DNA of 64,000 nucleotides, taken from positions 1,116,001 through 1,180,000 of the forward strand of contig NZ_VOIL01000001.1 of NCBI RefSeq assembly GCF_007994735.1, read 5' to 3'. Numbering within the stretch: position 1 is the stretch's first letter; every line of letters begins with the position of its first letter. A model generated the notes under the pieces. That model made no database searches. It worked only from the letters and a program-made list of their open reading frames with translations, and was not told the DNA's origin. The position numbers were made by a program, and so were the translations under genes. The DNA comes from Nesterenkonia populi. Its GTDB lineage: Bacteria; Actinomycetota; Actinomycetes; Actinomycetales; Micrococcaceae. Shown piece by piece: positions 26,677 to 35,644 of the stretch.

Positions 26677-28662
26677 ATGCTGAAACCACAGGTGCTGGGC
26701 GCAGAAGCGGGACGACGAGCGATACGGATCCTCGGGCGAATCCCAGGGGCGGAGCCGGTACTCGCACGCGCCATCATCGCCTCCGCCCGCACGGTCCCCA
26801 CCCCCGTTCAAGCAGAATTCAACGGTCACGACCCCAAACTGCGCAGGCTCCACGCCCAGGCGGCCACAGTCCTCTTCGAAGCAAACCCCCGCGGCGCCCA
26901 ACAAGTCCTCGAAGACCTGGACCTCGAGACCGCCCAGAACGCCGACCAGCTCGAACGCATGGCCGTGCGCTACATGAAGCTCGGCGAATTCGAAGCCGCC
27001 CTCGCCATGCGCCGCCGGGCCGTCGCCCTCGAGCCCGAAGACCCCCAGCGCCACCTCGCCCTAGCCCGCGCTCTGCAGCGGGCCACCAGGAGCGGGCCCA
27101 CCCCTGACCCCGTTCTCGGGCTCCGCGACGGCGGGCATCCCCAGGTGAATGCCGCCCGGGAATCGCTCCGCAAAGCAGAACAGCTGGCCCCCAGCCATCC
27201 CGCAGTCCTGCACGAGCAGGGGCACCTTGAATTCACTCACGGAGACCCCGACCAAGGCCTCGCCCTCCTGGAGCAAGCCGTGACCGTTCGCCCCAGCGCT
27301 GCCTGGTACAAAGATATCGGTCAGCGCTACCGCAAACCCCACATCGGTCGGCTCGACGACGCGCTCGCGGCGTACGAAAAAGCCTTGAAGCTCAATCCGA
27401 CCGATGGTCAGGTTTTCCGCTCCGTGATCGTTCTGGGCTGCCGGGCGGGCCACAATTGGCCCCGCCATTGGGACAGTGCCGAACGGTACGAAACCTCTCG
27501 GGGCTGGAAGCTGCCCGGCGGAGGACACCGGCGTCGGAGCCTCCTTGTGCAGGAATTTGCGGACCTCTTCACGGGGGAGCCGATCAGCGAAGCTCGCGCT
27601 CAGGCCGCCGTCGTCCGCCTGGAAGAAACAGGCAGCAGCCGCGGACGGCTCTCCTGGCAGACCACAGCCCTCATCGCCTACCGGCTCCAGTTCGCCGGAC
27701 ACGTCGGCGCCGGCTACCGGCTGCGCAGACAGCTCGCCGCACGCACCCGCGCATGGCTCGGCACCGTCTCCGGCGGGCACGTCGGCCACCGACGAAAGCT
27801 GCTCGCCGCCCTCGTCTACCTCGACAGGCTCGACGAGGCGCTCAAGCTCATCGACCCCATGCCCTGGCAGCCGCAGAACCGGCTCGCCGAGCAGCAGCTG
27901 CAGAAGCTCGCCGCAGACACCCACCTGCTCCGCGGCAGCACCGAGCCCTACCTCGAATACTCCCGGACCGCCCGAGCGGAAGACCCCATGCCCGCCGAGA
28001 CGCTCACCGAACAGGTCGTCGCCGGCAAGCGGGTCGTCATCGTCGGCCCCGTAGACACCGGTGACCGGCTCGGAGCGCTCATCGACAGCTACGACGTCAT
28101 CGTCCGGCCGCGGTTCGCCCCCGAGTTCGTGGAGCAGGACCAGGCCGCACAGGGCAGCCGCACCGACATCGTCTACCTCAACGACCACGACATCCACGCC
28201 GCCGTGCCTCTCATGCGTGAGGCCGTCAGCGCGGGGGAGCTGCAGCTCGCCGTCGCCCGCCCTCCCAGCCTCAGCCGTCACCGTGACATTGGCGAACCTT
28301 GGCTGAGGTTCTCCCGGCAGGAATTCGCGCTCTCTCACCACGGTGCCCTGCTGGGCATCCCTCGTATGGTCTACGACCTCGCCCAGTTCGAGCCCGCTGA
28401 GATCGCCGTGCTCAACACCGACCTCTACACCGGCACTGACGCTTTCGCCGCCGGCTACCGGGACACCAAAGACACCGTCTTCGGGCCGGGCTCGGCGATG
28501 AACGACCTCATCGTCAACCACGACCTCCGCTTCGACTTCACCTTCCTGCAGCGCATGCAGGACGCCGGGCTGCTCACCGCCCACGGCCGCACCGCAGAAG
28601 TCCTCGCGCTCACCCCTGACGAATACGTCCACGCCCTCGAAACCGGAAGCGCCCTGCGATAG
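26677..28662 (+). CDS. TPR protein with sialyltransferase-like C-terminal domain
   Basis: 661 residues. Residues about 45-250 contain TPR-like helical repeats (AVRYMKLGEFEAALAMRRRAVALEPEDPQRHLALA, ALAAYEKALKLNPTDGQVF). From about residue 450 a Rossmann-like domain begins with VVIVGPVDTGDRLGALIDSYDVIVR, the layout of the GT29/GT42 sialyl motif (strand, turn, I-D, D-V-V/I-x-R), followed by GSRTDIVYLND. It would transfer an activated ulosonic acid. The ATG is 8 nt after a TAGACT hexamer (26663-26668), so it is probably leaderless. A longer reading frame upstream is antisense to a real gene and was rejected. Confidence 0.75.
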   Translation: MLKPQVLGAEAGRRAIRILGRIPGAEPVLARAIIASARTVPTPVQAEFNGHDPKLRRLHAQAATVLFEANPRGAQQVLEDLDLETAQNADQLERMAVRYMKLGEFEAALAMRRRAVALEPEDPQRHLALARALQRATRSGPTPDPVLGLRDGGHPQVNAARESLRKAEQLAPSHPAVLHEQGHLEFTHGDPDQGLALLEQAVTVRPSAAWYKDIGQRYRKPHIGRLDDALAAYEKALKLNPTDGQVFRSVIVLGCRAGHNWPRHWDSAERYETSRGWKLPGGGHRRRSLLVQEFADLFTGEPISEARAQAAVVRLEETGSSRGRLSWQTTALIAYRLQFAGHVGAGYRLRRQLAARTRAWLGTVSGGHVGHRRKLLAALVYLDRLDEALKLIDPMPWQPQNRLAEQQLQKLAADTHLLRGSTEPYLEYSRTARAEDPMPAETLTEQVVAGKRVVIVGPVDTGDRLGALIDSYDVIVRPRFAPEFVEQDQAAQGSRTDIVYLNDHDIHAAVPLMREAVSAGELQLAVARPPSLSRHRDIGEPWLRFSRQEFALSHHGALLGIPRMVYDLAQFEPAEIAVLNTDLYTGTDAFAAGYRDTKDTVFGPGSAMNDLIVNHDLRFDFTFLQRMQDAGLLTAHGRTAEVLALTPDEYVHALETGSALR

Positions 28663-28670
28663 GAAAAACT

Positions 28671-30380
28671 ATGGCCGTCTCACTGCACGGGCTGCGCGGC
28701 AAGATCGCCGCGGCCGCCGTCGTCAAAACCGTCGTCCGCCGCGCCGGAAAAGCCTCGCCCGTCGCCAAGGCGATCGGGACAGTCGCCGACGTCGTCGAAC
28801 CCCAAGACGTCGCCGCCGGAGAAGCAGAGCCCACCGGCACCTACCGGGGACTCATCGCCGGAATGCTCCGCGAGGCGCTGCCCGCCGACCCCGCAGAAGG
28901 CCAGGGAGCGGTGTTCGACGCCGTCGCAGGACTCATCCCCGGGACACCCGCAGAGCTTCCCACCTACGAGGACCTGGCAGCCCGCGCCGAAGCCGACCCG
29001 AGCCCCGGCAACCTGCTCGCCGCCGCAGCCGAAGCCCGCCGGCCCTACGTCAACCAGCTCGACGCGGCCCGCGAGCACTACGAGGCCGCCTTCGCGAAGA
29101 ACCCCCACGACCTGCGCGCCGTCGAAGGCATCCTCAGCACCACCGGCCGCACCGACTGGGACTGGGAACGAGTATGGGACGCAGCCTCCACCCTCAAGCC
29201 CCGCCGCGGCCTCCTCGGCGAAGACTCCCTCTTCTGGGACCCCATCGACCAGCTCTTCCAGCCCCAGCCCCCCGCCGAAGCCATCCGCCGGGCAAAGCCC
29301 CTCCTCGAGCAGTACCGGCCCCAAGTCACCCGGCTGCACCAGCTGCTCCTCGACGCCATCGCCGCACGCCTCCAGTTCCTCGGCCAATTCCGCCTGGGCC
29401 AGGACCTCCGCGCCGCCATGGCCGAGAACCGGGTCCGCGAACTCCGCGGCATCCCGCTGGAATCCCCCCTCTGGCTCAAACACCTCCTCGGGGCCTACGC
29501 CCACCTCGACGACGACAAGCGCCTTGCCCGCACCGCCCGCCGACCCCTGCTCGACACTGCCCCCGCCGAAGCCGGAATCGCCGCCGAGAAGCTCGCCGCC
29601 GACGCTGCCCTCTACACCGGCGACGCCGAACCCCTGGCCGCCCACGCCGAGCGCCGACGCAAAGAGCTGCCGCTGCCCGGCGAGGGGCGGATGCTGGAAC
29701 TGGTCCGCGGCGCACGGGTCGCCGTCGTCGGCCCCTCCGCCACCCAGGACCAGCTCGGCGAGCTCATCGACGCCCACGACGTCGTCGTCCGCACCCAGTA
29801 CAAGCCCGAGGCGCTCGCCGGCCGGGAGGCCCAGGCGGGGGAGCGGACCGACATCGCCTACTTCCAGACCAAAGACCTCACCGCCGAGTGGGACCACCTT
29901 CTCCAGACCATCCCGGGCAGTCCGCTGAAGCTCGCCGTGGCGCGGCCGCTGATGCACACGCTCTTCACCCGCGACGGTGAAGAGGCCCCCGAATGGCTTC
30001 GGTTCGCCCGCTTCGAATACGGCCTCCACTTCCGCGGGGCACCCCTGGGCATCCAACGGGTCGTCTACGACCTGCTGCAGTTCGCCCCCGCCGAGATCGG
30101 GCTCTTCCACACCGACTTCTATGCCGGCCTCGGAACATTCACCGCCGGATACCGGCACAACGAAGAGACCTTCGGGCCGCGCTCGGCGCTCAACGACCTG
30201 GTCCTCATGCATGACCTCGGCTACGAATTCCGGCTCACCCGGCGACTTGCCCGAGCAGGCCTCATCACCCCGCACGGCACCACCGCTGAGGTCCTCGCCC
30301 TGACCGAGCCCGACTACCTCGAACGGCTCGAGCACGGCCCGCTGGCGGCCCTCTCACCCGGACGCACCGAAGCCAGCTGA
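28671..30380 (+). CDS. second TPR-like/sialyltransferase-like protein (paralogue of upstream gene)
   Basis: 569 residues. It shares the C-terminal plan of its neighbour: VAVVGPSATQDQLGELIDAHDVVVR at about residue 350, then GERTDIAYFQTKDL, GAPLGIQRVVYDLLQFAPAEIGLFHTDFYAG, and FGPRSALNDLVLMHDL. The N-terminal 340 residues are Ala-rich helices and less clearly TPR. AGGAAAAACT precedes the ATG and the gap from the upstream stop is 8 bp, so the two are cotranscribed. Duplication followed by divergence is inferred. Confidence 0.75.
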   Translation: MAVSLHGLRGKIAAAAVVKTVVRRAGKASPVAKAIGTVADVVEPQDVAAGEAEPTGTYRGLIAGMLREALPADPAEGQGAVFDAVAGLIPGTPAELPTYEDLAARAEADPSPGNLLAAAAEARRPYVNQLDAAREHYEAAFAKNPHDLRAVEGILSTTGRTDWDWERVWDAASTLKPRRGLLGEDSLFWDPIDQLFQPQPPAEAIRRAKPLLEQYRPQVTRLHQLLLDAIAARLQFLGQFRLGQDLRAAMAENRVRELRGIPLESPLWLKHLLGAYAHLDDDKRLARTARRPLLDTAPAEAGIAAEKLAADAALYTGDAEPLAAHAERRRKELPLPGEGRMLELVRGARVAVVGPSATQDQLGELIDAHDVVVRTQYKPEALAGREAQAGERTDIAYFQTKDLTAEWDHLLQTIPGSPLKLAVARPLMHTLFTRDGEEAPEWLRFARFEYGLHFRGAPLGIQRVVYDLLQFAPAEIGLFHTDFYAGLGTFTAGYRHNEETFGPRSALNDLVLMHDLGYEFRLTRRLARAGLITPHGTTAEVLALTEPDYLERLEHGPLAALSPGRTEAS

Positions 30381-30462
30381 CACTCAGTCTGCGCCGACCG
30401 TCAACACAGGCGGCCTCGTTATAATTCTGTGATTGTCCTAGGCCTGCCGTACTCTGGATTCT

Positions 30463-31539
30463 GTGACGGATCAGCTTCTCGACAGCACCCCCTCCCCTGA
30501 AGAGCAGCCGCGGAAGAAGGCGTCGTTGGGCAAGCGCATCGCCCTCATCACCTTCTCGATCGCCGGGCTCATCGTGGTCGGCGGCGTGGCCGTGGCCGCC
30601 CTCTACCTGAGCTCGCTCAGCTCCAGCTACGAGGAATCCGTCAACGTCATCCCCGAGGACGAGACCTTCCCCGAGGACGAGGACCGCCCCGACGCACCCA
30701 CCGCGGAGGACGAGGACGGCGAAGAGACCGACTCCGAGCAGATCAACATCCTGCTCATCGGCTCCGACGCCGGCGGAGGCTCCGGCGAGGACGAGAACGT
30801 CCCGTGGCTGCCCAACGCCGCCCGCGCCGACAGCATCATCTGGGTCCACATCCCCCACGAGCGCGACTCCGTGCAGATGATGTCCATCATGCGGGACACT
30901 TGGGTGCCCATCGCCGGCCAGGGCGAAGCCAAGATCAACTCCTCGCTCAGCTACGACGGCCCCGCCACCGCCGTCGCCACCGTCGAGGACCTCGTCGGAG
31001 TGCCCATCGACCACGTCGCCGCAGTCGACATGGAAGGCTTCCAGAGCCTGGTCGGCGCCATGGACGGCGTCAACGTCAACTCCCCGCAGAGCTTCACCTC
31101 CCGCGACGGCTACCACTTCAGCTCCGGCCCCCAGCACATGAGCCCCTCCGAATCGCTCAGCTTCGTCCGGGAGCGCCAGGCCTTCGCCGACGGCGACTAC
31201 ACCCGGGTGGCCAACCAGCAGGCCTTCATGCAGGGCGTCCTCAGCGACGTCCTCAACCCCCAGACCCTCTCCAACCCCGCCCGGGTCCACGAGATGGTCA
31301 GCGGATTCACCCCCCACATGACCGTGGACTCCCAGCTCGCCGACTCCGGATACATCGCCGACCTCGGATGGAACATGCGCAGCATCCGCTCCGGCGACGT
31401 CACCAGCTTCACCCTCCCCAACGGCGGCATCGGCACCGCCGGCTCCGAATCCATCGTGATCGCCGACTACAACGCCTTCACCGAAGCCGGAGAAGCCATG
31501 CGCGAGGGCACATTCGACGAATACGCCGCCCAGCACTGA
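30463..31539 (+). CDS. LytR-CpsA-Psr (LCP) family protein
   Basis: 358 residues. A basic cytoplasmic start and one transmembrane helix (IALITFSIAGLIVVGGVAVAAL, about 26-48) are followed by an acidic linker and the LCP domain (from about 90: INILLIGSDAG, ADSIIWVHI, MSIMRDTWV, AKINSSLSY). LCP enzymes move polymer from lipid carrier to peptidoglycan, outside the membrane. The start is GTG, 7 nt after a TACTCT hexamer (30450-30455). It sits next to the ulosonic-acid genes, which makes it the candidate attachment enzyme for that polymer. Confidence 0.92.
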   Translation: MTDQLLDSTPSPEEQPRKKASLGKRIALITFSIAGLIVVGGVAVAALYLSSLSSSYEESVNVIPEDETFPEDEDRPDAPTAEDEDGEETDSEQINILLIGSDAGGGSGEDENVPWLPNAARADSIIWVHIPHERDSVQMMSIMRDTWVPIAGQGEAKINSSLSYDGPATAVATVEDLVGVPIDHVAAVDMEGFQSLVGAMDGVNVNSPQSFTSRDGYHFSSGPQHMSPSESLSFVRERQAFADGDYTRVANQQAFMQGVLSDVLNPQTLSNPARVHEMVSGFTPHMTVDSQLADSGYIADLGWNMRSIRSGDVTSFTLPNGGIGTAGSESIVIADYNAFTEAGEAMREGTFDEYAAQH

Positions 31540-31598
31540 CCTTCTGACAGGCGACATGATTGGTTCAGCCAGGCCGCCGCGCCGTAAGCTGGACCATC

Positions 31599-33095
31599 AT
31601 GACCACCCCTCAGGACGACGCCGCAGAGCTTGAGGCGCTCGCGAACCACCCGGACACTGACTGGGAGGTTCTGCACTGGATCGCCGAGAACTACCCCGAA
31701 CTGCGGCCAGCCGTCGCCGCGAACCCCGGCACCTATCAGGAGCTCATCGACGCCCTGGCCTCCCTCGGCGACCCTGAGATCGACTCCGCCATCGCCATGC
31801 GAGGCCGCCGCGGGGTGAACTCCCAGCGAGCATCCACCGACCCGCTCGCCGGGATGTTCGAAACCACCACGAGCCTCCCCGCCTACACCGACGACCACTA
31901 CGCCGCCTACTCCCAGTACACCCCCTACCCGGGTGCCGCCGAGGAGCAGGACACCGGGGACCTCCCCGCCGGCCCCTTCACCGAGGAGCCGGAGGACCCC
32001 GCGGCCGAAGAGGCTCCGACCCAGGAGCCCCAGCCCGCCGAGGAGCCGGCGCCCGTCTCCTGGGCATCCGAGATGCAGCCCCGCAACGGCTCCGCAGAGA
32101 CTGCCGAGCCCGCCGGCCCCGCCCCCGTGGAGGAGGACGAGGCCGCAGCCGACTATGCCCTCGCCCCCGCCGCGTCTCAGGGCGCTCGGACCATTCCGCC
32201 CGCACCGCACCAGATGAACGGCGGCTATACCGGCTCCGAGCAGAAGGAGCGCCGCAGCCTCGTCCTGCCCATCGCCGCCGCTGTCGGCGGTGTCCTGGCG
32301 CTGGGCATGGTCGTCGCGGTGATGGTCCTCCTCTTCGTCGGGGACGAGGAGGACCCTGTCGCCGAGCCCGGGGCCGAAGAGCCCGCCGAACCCGAGGAGG
32401 AGGATACTCCGGAGGAGGAGGGCGAGCAGCCGCCCGCTGAGGACGAGGCCCAGGACGAGCCGGAGGCCGATGAGCTGGGCGAAGCCCAGGCCGCGCTCGC
32501 ATCCCTGCCTGAGGAGACCAGCTGCGAGCCCGGCGACGACTCTGGCGTCCTCGCCGCACTGCTCAGCGCAGGCGCTGACGAGGACGGCTTCCCCGAGGAC
32601 GAGCACACCAGCACCCTGCAGGAGGCCCTCTCCGGGCTGCAGGACTCCTGCGACGCCGAGCACGCCGGCCAGACCGTCGGCGAAGCCCGAGACGCCGCAG
32701 ACGCCGGCGCGCTCAACGAGATCAGCTATGACTGGGTGGACCGCGGCGTCGGCGACCGCGGCGCCCAGACCGTCAGCGGGTTCGCCACCCCCGACGGCAA
32801 CATCGAATGCGACTTCTCCGACGGGGTCACCTGCACCGTCTACGAGCACAACTACAACGACGGCTGCCCCGGCGGCGAAGGCACCACCTACTCCATGACC
32901 GTGACCGGCGCCGAGATGGACTGCGACAACCTCGTGGAGCCCGACGAGGGCCGCGAGTCCATGCCGTACGACGAGATCGGCACCGACGGGTTCATCGAGT
33001 GCGCCTCCCTGGAGGACCGGGTCAGCTGCTACAGCGCCCTGAACCCCTCCATCGGATTCGAGATCTCAGAGACCGGCCACTACACCTACGGGTGA
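31599..33095 (+). CDS. leucine-rich-variant domain membrane protein
   Basis: 498 residues. Residues 5-70 form a variant leucine-rich repeat (NHPDTDWEVLHWIAENYPELRPAVAANPGTY). A long Pro/Glu-rich cytoplasmic linker follows to about 215, then one transmembrane helix (LVLPIAAAVGGVLALGMVVAVMVLL), an acidic extracellular linker and a C-terminal Cys-rich domain. The start is the ATG 8 nt after TAAGCT (31585-31590). Proteins of this build are common in Micrococcaceae; the function is unknown. Confidence 0.8.
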   Translation: MTTPQDDAAELEALANHPDTDWEVLHWIAENYPELRPAVAANPGTYQELIDALASLGDPEIDSAIAMRGRRGVNSQRASTDPLAGMFETTTSLPAYTDDHYAAYSQYTPYPGAAEEQDTGDLPAGPFTEEPEDPAAEEAPTQEPQPAEEPAPVSWASEMQPRNGSAETAEPAGPAPVEEDEAAADYALAPAASQGARTIPPAPHQMNGGYTGSEQKERRSLVLPIAAAVGGVLALGMVVAVMVLLFVGDEEDPVAEPGAEEPAEPEEEDTPEEEGEQPPAEDEAQDEPEADELGEAQAALASLPEETSCEPGDDSGVLAALLSAGADEDGFPEDEHTSTLQEALSGLQDSCDAEHAGQTVGEARDAADAGALNEISYDWVDRGVGDRGAQTVSGFATPDGNIECDFSDGVTCTVYEHNYNDGCPGGEGTTYSMTVTGAEMDCDNLVEPDEGRESMPYDEIGTDGFIECASLEDRVSCYSALNPSIGFEISETGHYTYG

Positions 33096-33104
33096 CAGGG
33101 CGGC

Positions 33105-34271
33105 TCAGCTGAGCTTCAGGGCCTCGACGATCCGGTCCGAGCACCGTCCCGGCTCCGTCGGGAGCTCGCCGGAGGGCCCGGTCACATAGTCGAGATGCCG
33201 GGCCCGCCACGCGGTGTAGTCCAGCGAGCCCAGGCTGAGCGCCGTCGCGACCGCTTCCTCCGCGGTGGAGACGATCGGCCCCGGGGACTCCGCCTCGTAG
33301 TCCAGGGGGAAGCCGCGGGTCTGCCCGAACTCCTCAAGGTCATAGGCCCAGAAGATCGTTGGAATATCGCGCAGCGCGGCCTCGTAGACCACCGCCGAAT
33401 AGTCCGAGATGATCACGTCCGCCACGGACAGCCAGTCCATGATTCCGAACTCGGAGCCGATGAGGGTCTCGCCGTCGTCAGGCAGAGGGGTCTTGTCCAC
33501 CGGGTGGGGGATGATCACCAGGTTCGCGTCCGTGTGCCGGAACTGATCCGCGAGCTGCTGGTAGGGCAGGCTTCTGTTCAGCCGCGACGTCGGCGTGTAG
33601 AGCACCGTGCGGCCCTCGGCCAGCTGCGGGTAGCGCTTCAGGATCCGCTCCCGGCGCTTCGCATTCCCCGTCTCGTCCAGCAGGTAGTCCACCCGTGCCA
33701 TCCCCAGCGGACGGATGGAGTCCGGCTCAATCTGGAACGCCTTGGCGAACACCTCGGCGGGCACGGTGCCGGCCGCGCACATGAAGGTGTAGTTGGCGTG
33801 CATCCGCATCACCTTCGCCACCGCCGGGTCCGGGCCCTCCGGGGTGCCCGCCACCAGGTAGGCGAAGTTCTTGAACCCTCCCAGCGCGTGCCAGATCTGC
33901 CCCACGGGCAGGCCCTTGCGGTGGTTCAGCACGCTGACGGGAATGATGTAGCCGTCCACGAGGATCGCCCGGCAGGTCGCCAGGTGGTACATCTCCCGGA
34001 GTGCGGCGAGGAGGTACCCGGCGGAGAGCTTCCTGTGCCGGATCACCTTGATCTCGTAGTCCGGGTGGTTCCGGCGGATCGAGTCCTTCAGCAGTGCGAA
34101 GTCCACCCGGATCTGCCGCAGGTCCCTGGTCATCAGCACCACTTTGCGCCGGGTCGGGAGAAGCTTCAGCAGCGCGTAGACGGCACGCGCCCCCAGCACC
34201 ATGATTCCCAGGGCATGCGGAAGGATTCGGCGAATAGCTCTATCCTCCCTCGGCGGACTGCGGACATGCAC
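33105..34271 (-). CDS. CDP-glycerol glycerophosphotransferase-family protein
   Basis: 388 residues of the TagB/TagF-type family that builds glycerol- or ribitol-phosphate polymers. The signature VIISDYSAVVYEAALRDIPTIFWAYDLEEF and the RGFPLDYE block are present, as is TVLYTPTSRLNRS at the donor-binding fold start. A Shine-Dalgarno-like GGGAGGATAG lies about 20 nt inside the listed start but is followed by ATT, so the exact start is uncertain. It lies convergent with the leucine-rich-variant gene and marks the right edge of the surface-polymer locus. Confidence 0.85.
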   Translation of the reverse strand: MHVRSPPREDRAIRRILPHALGIMVLGARAVYALLKLLPTRRKVVLMTRDLRQIRVDFALLKDSIRRNHPDYEIKVIRHRKLSAGYLLAALREMYHLATCRAILVDGYIIPVSVLNHRKGLPVGQIWHALGGFKNFAYLVAGTPEGPDPAVAKVMRMHANYTFMCAAGTVPAEVFAKAFQIEPDSIRPLGMARVDYLLDETGNAKRRERILKRYPQLAEGRTVLYTPTSRLNRSLPYQQLADQFRHTDANLVIIPHPVDKTPLPDDGETLIGSEFGIMDWLSVADVIISDYSAVVYEAALRDIPTIFWAYDLEEFGQTRGFPLDYEAESPGPIVSTAEEAVATALSLGSLDYTAWRARHLDYVTGPSGELPTEPGRCSDRIVEALKLS

Positions 34272-34332
34272 GGATGATTATCACGGATACCCTAACGCAC
34301 CCCACATGACATCCGGGTAGCGTGGAGGGCCT

Positions 34333-35643
34333 ATGCGCACCACCATTCACCCCACCACTGAAGGCGTGCTCAACGACGACGCCGGGTCCACCGTCCGCCG
34401 CAGTGTGCTGCCCTCCGGGGTCAGGGTCCTCACCGAGGCTATGCCGGGGGTCCGCAGCGTGACCATCGGCTACTGGATCGCCGTCGGCTCCCGGGACGAG
34501 GCCGAGCACCAGTACGGCTCCACGCACTTCCTGGAGCACCTGCTGTTCAAAGGCACCCGCACCCGCTCCGCCATGGACATCGCCGCCGAGTTCGACGCCG
34601 CCGGAGGTGAGTCCAACGCCATGACCGGCAAGGAGTCCACCTGCTACTACGCCCGGGTCCTCGACACTGACCTGCCCATCGCCGCCGAGGTCCTCACCGA
34701 CCTGGTGACCTCCGCGGTGATCGACGCGCAGGAGATGGAGACCGAGCGCGGGGTGATCCTCGAGGAGCTCGCCATGGCCGAGGACGACCCCACCGACGTC
34801 GTGCATGAGCGCTTCAGCGAGCAGGTCCTCTCCGACCACCCTCTGGGCCGGCCCATCGGGGGAACGACGGCAGCGATCCGGGCGGCGGCGCGTGAGGATG
34901 TGGTGGACCACTACCGGCGCTGGTATCGGCCCGAGGAGCTGGTGATCACCGCGGCCGGGGGAGTGGACCATGATCAGCTCGTCGGGCTCGTCGCCGAGGC
35001 CCTGGAGGGCAGCGACTGGGACGTCAGCGGTCGCGGCGAGCCCGCACCCAGGAGGGTGGGCGATGTGCAGACCATCCCGGTCCGCGAGGGCGTCGCGCAT
35101 CACCGCAAGGGCATCGAGCAGTCCCAGGTGATCATCGGCGGACGTGGGCTCGCCGCGGGGGACCAGGACCGGTTCGCGCTCTCCCTGATGCACGCGATCC
35201 TGGGCGGGGGAATGTCCTCCCGCCTGTTCCAGGAGGTCCGGGAGCGCCGCGGCCTGGCCTACGCCACCTACAGCTTCTCCGCGGGGTTCACCGACGCCGG
35301 GTACTTCGGCCTGTACGCGGGCTGCCTGCCCGAGAAGGTGGACATCGTGACGGAGGTGATGGTCGCGGAGCTGGAGCGGATCGCCTCGGAGCCGGTGACG
35401 GCGGAGGAGCTGGCCCGGGCAAAGGGGCAGCTGCGCGGCGGCACGGTCCTCGGCATGGAGGACACCGCCTCCCGCATGAACCGGCTGGGCAGGGCGGAGC
35501 TGGTCCGCGGCGAATTCGTCGACATCTCCGACTCCCTGGCTGAGATCGAGGCGGTCACCGCCGAAGACATCGCCCGGGTGGCCCGCCGTCTCGCCGAATC
35601 TCCCCGCGCGACGACCCTCGTGGGCCCGTCAGCGCAGGCATAG
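34333..35643 (+). CDS. M16-family zinc metallopeptidase
   Basis: 436 residues. The inverted zinc-binding motif HFLEHLLFKGT (about 64-74) with the downstream acidic ligand region (ESNAMTGKESTCYYA, TERGVILEELAM) defines an active M16 peptidase. The second, inactive-lobe half contains GGGMSSRLFQEVRERRGLAYA. In many Actinobacteria this gene follows pnp and precedes dapB; here dapB is about 14 kb away. The start is 9 nt after TAGCGT (34318-34323), with GGAGGG between. Confidence 0.92.
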   Translation: MRTTIHPTTEGVLNDDAGSTVRRSVLPSGVRVLTEAMPGVRSVTIGYWIAVGSRDEAEHQYGSTHFLEHLLFKGTRTRSAMDIAAEFDAAGGESNAMTGKESTCYYARVLDTDLPIAAEVLTDLVTSAVIDAQEMETERGVILEELAMAEDDPTDVVHERFSEQVLSDHPLGRPIGGTTAAIRAAAREDVVDHYRRWYRPEELVITAAGGVDHDQLVGLVAEALEGSDWDVSGRGEPAPRRVGDVQTIPVREGVAHHRKGIEQSQVIIGGRGLAAGDQDRFALSLMHAILGGGMSSRLFQEVRERRGLAYATYSFSAGFTDAGYFGLYAGCLPEKVDIVTEVMVAELERIASEPVTAEELARAKGQLRGGTVLGMEDTASRMNRLGRAELVRGEFVDISDSLAEIEAVTAEDIARVARRLAESPRATTLVGPSAQA

Positions 35644-35644
35644 C

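Noticed and set aside
28680..30335. Long open frames antisense to the second TPR/sialyltransferase-like gene (and similar ones at 27061-28632 and 31467-32849)
   Set aside because: Gly/Val/Glu-rich shadows typical of high-GC coding DNA, without domain features.
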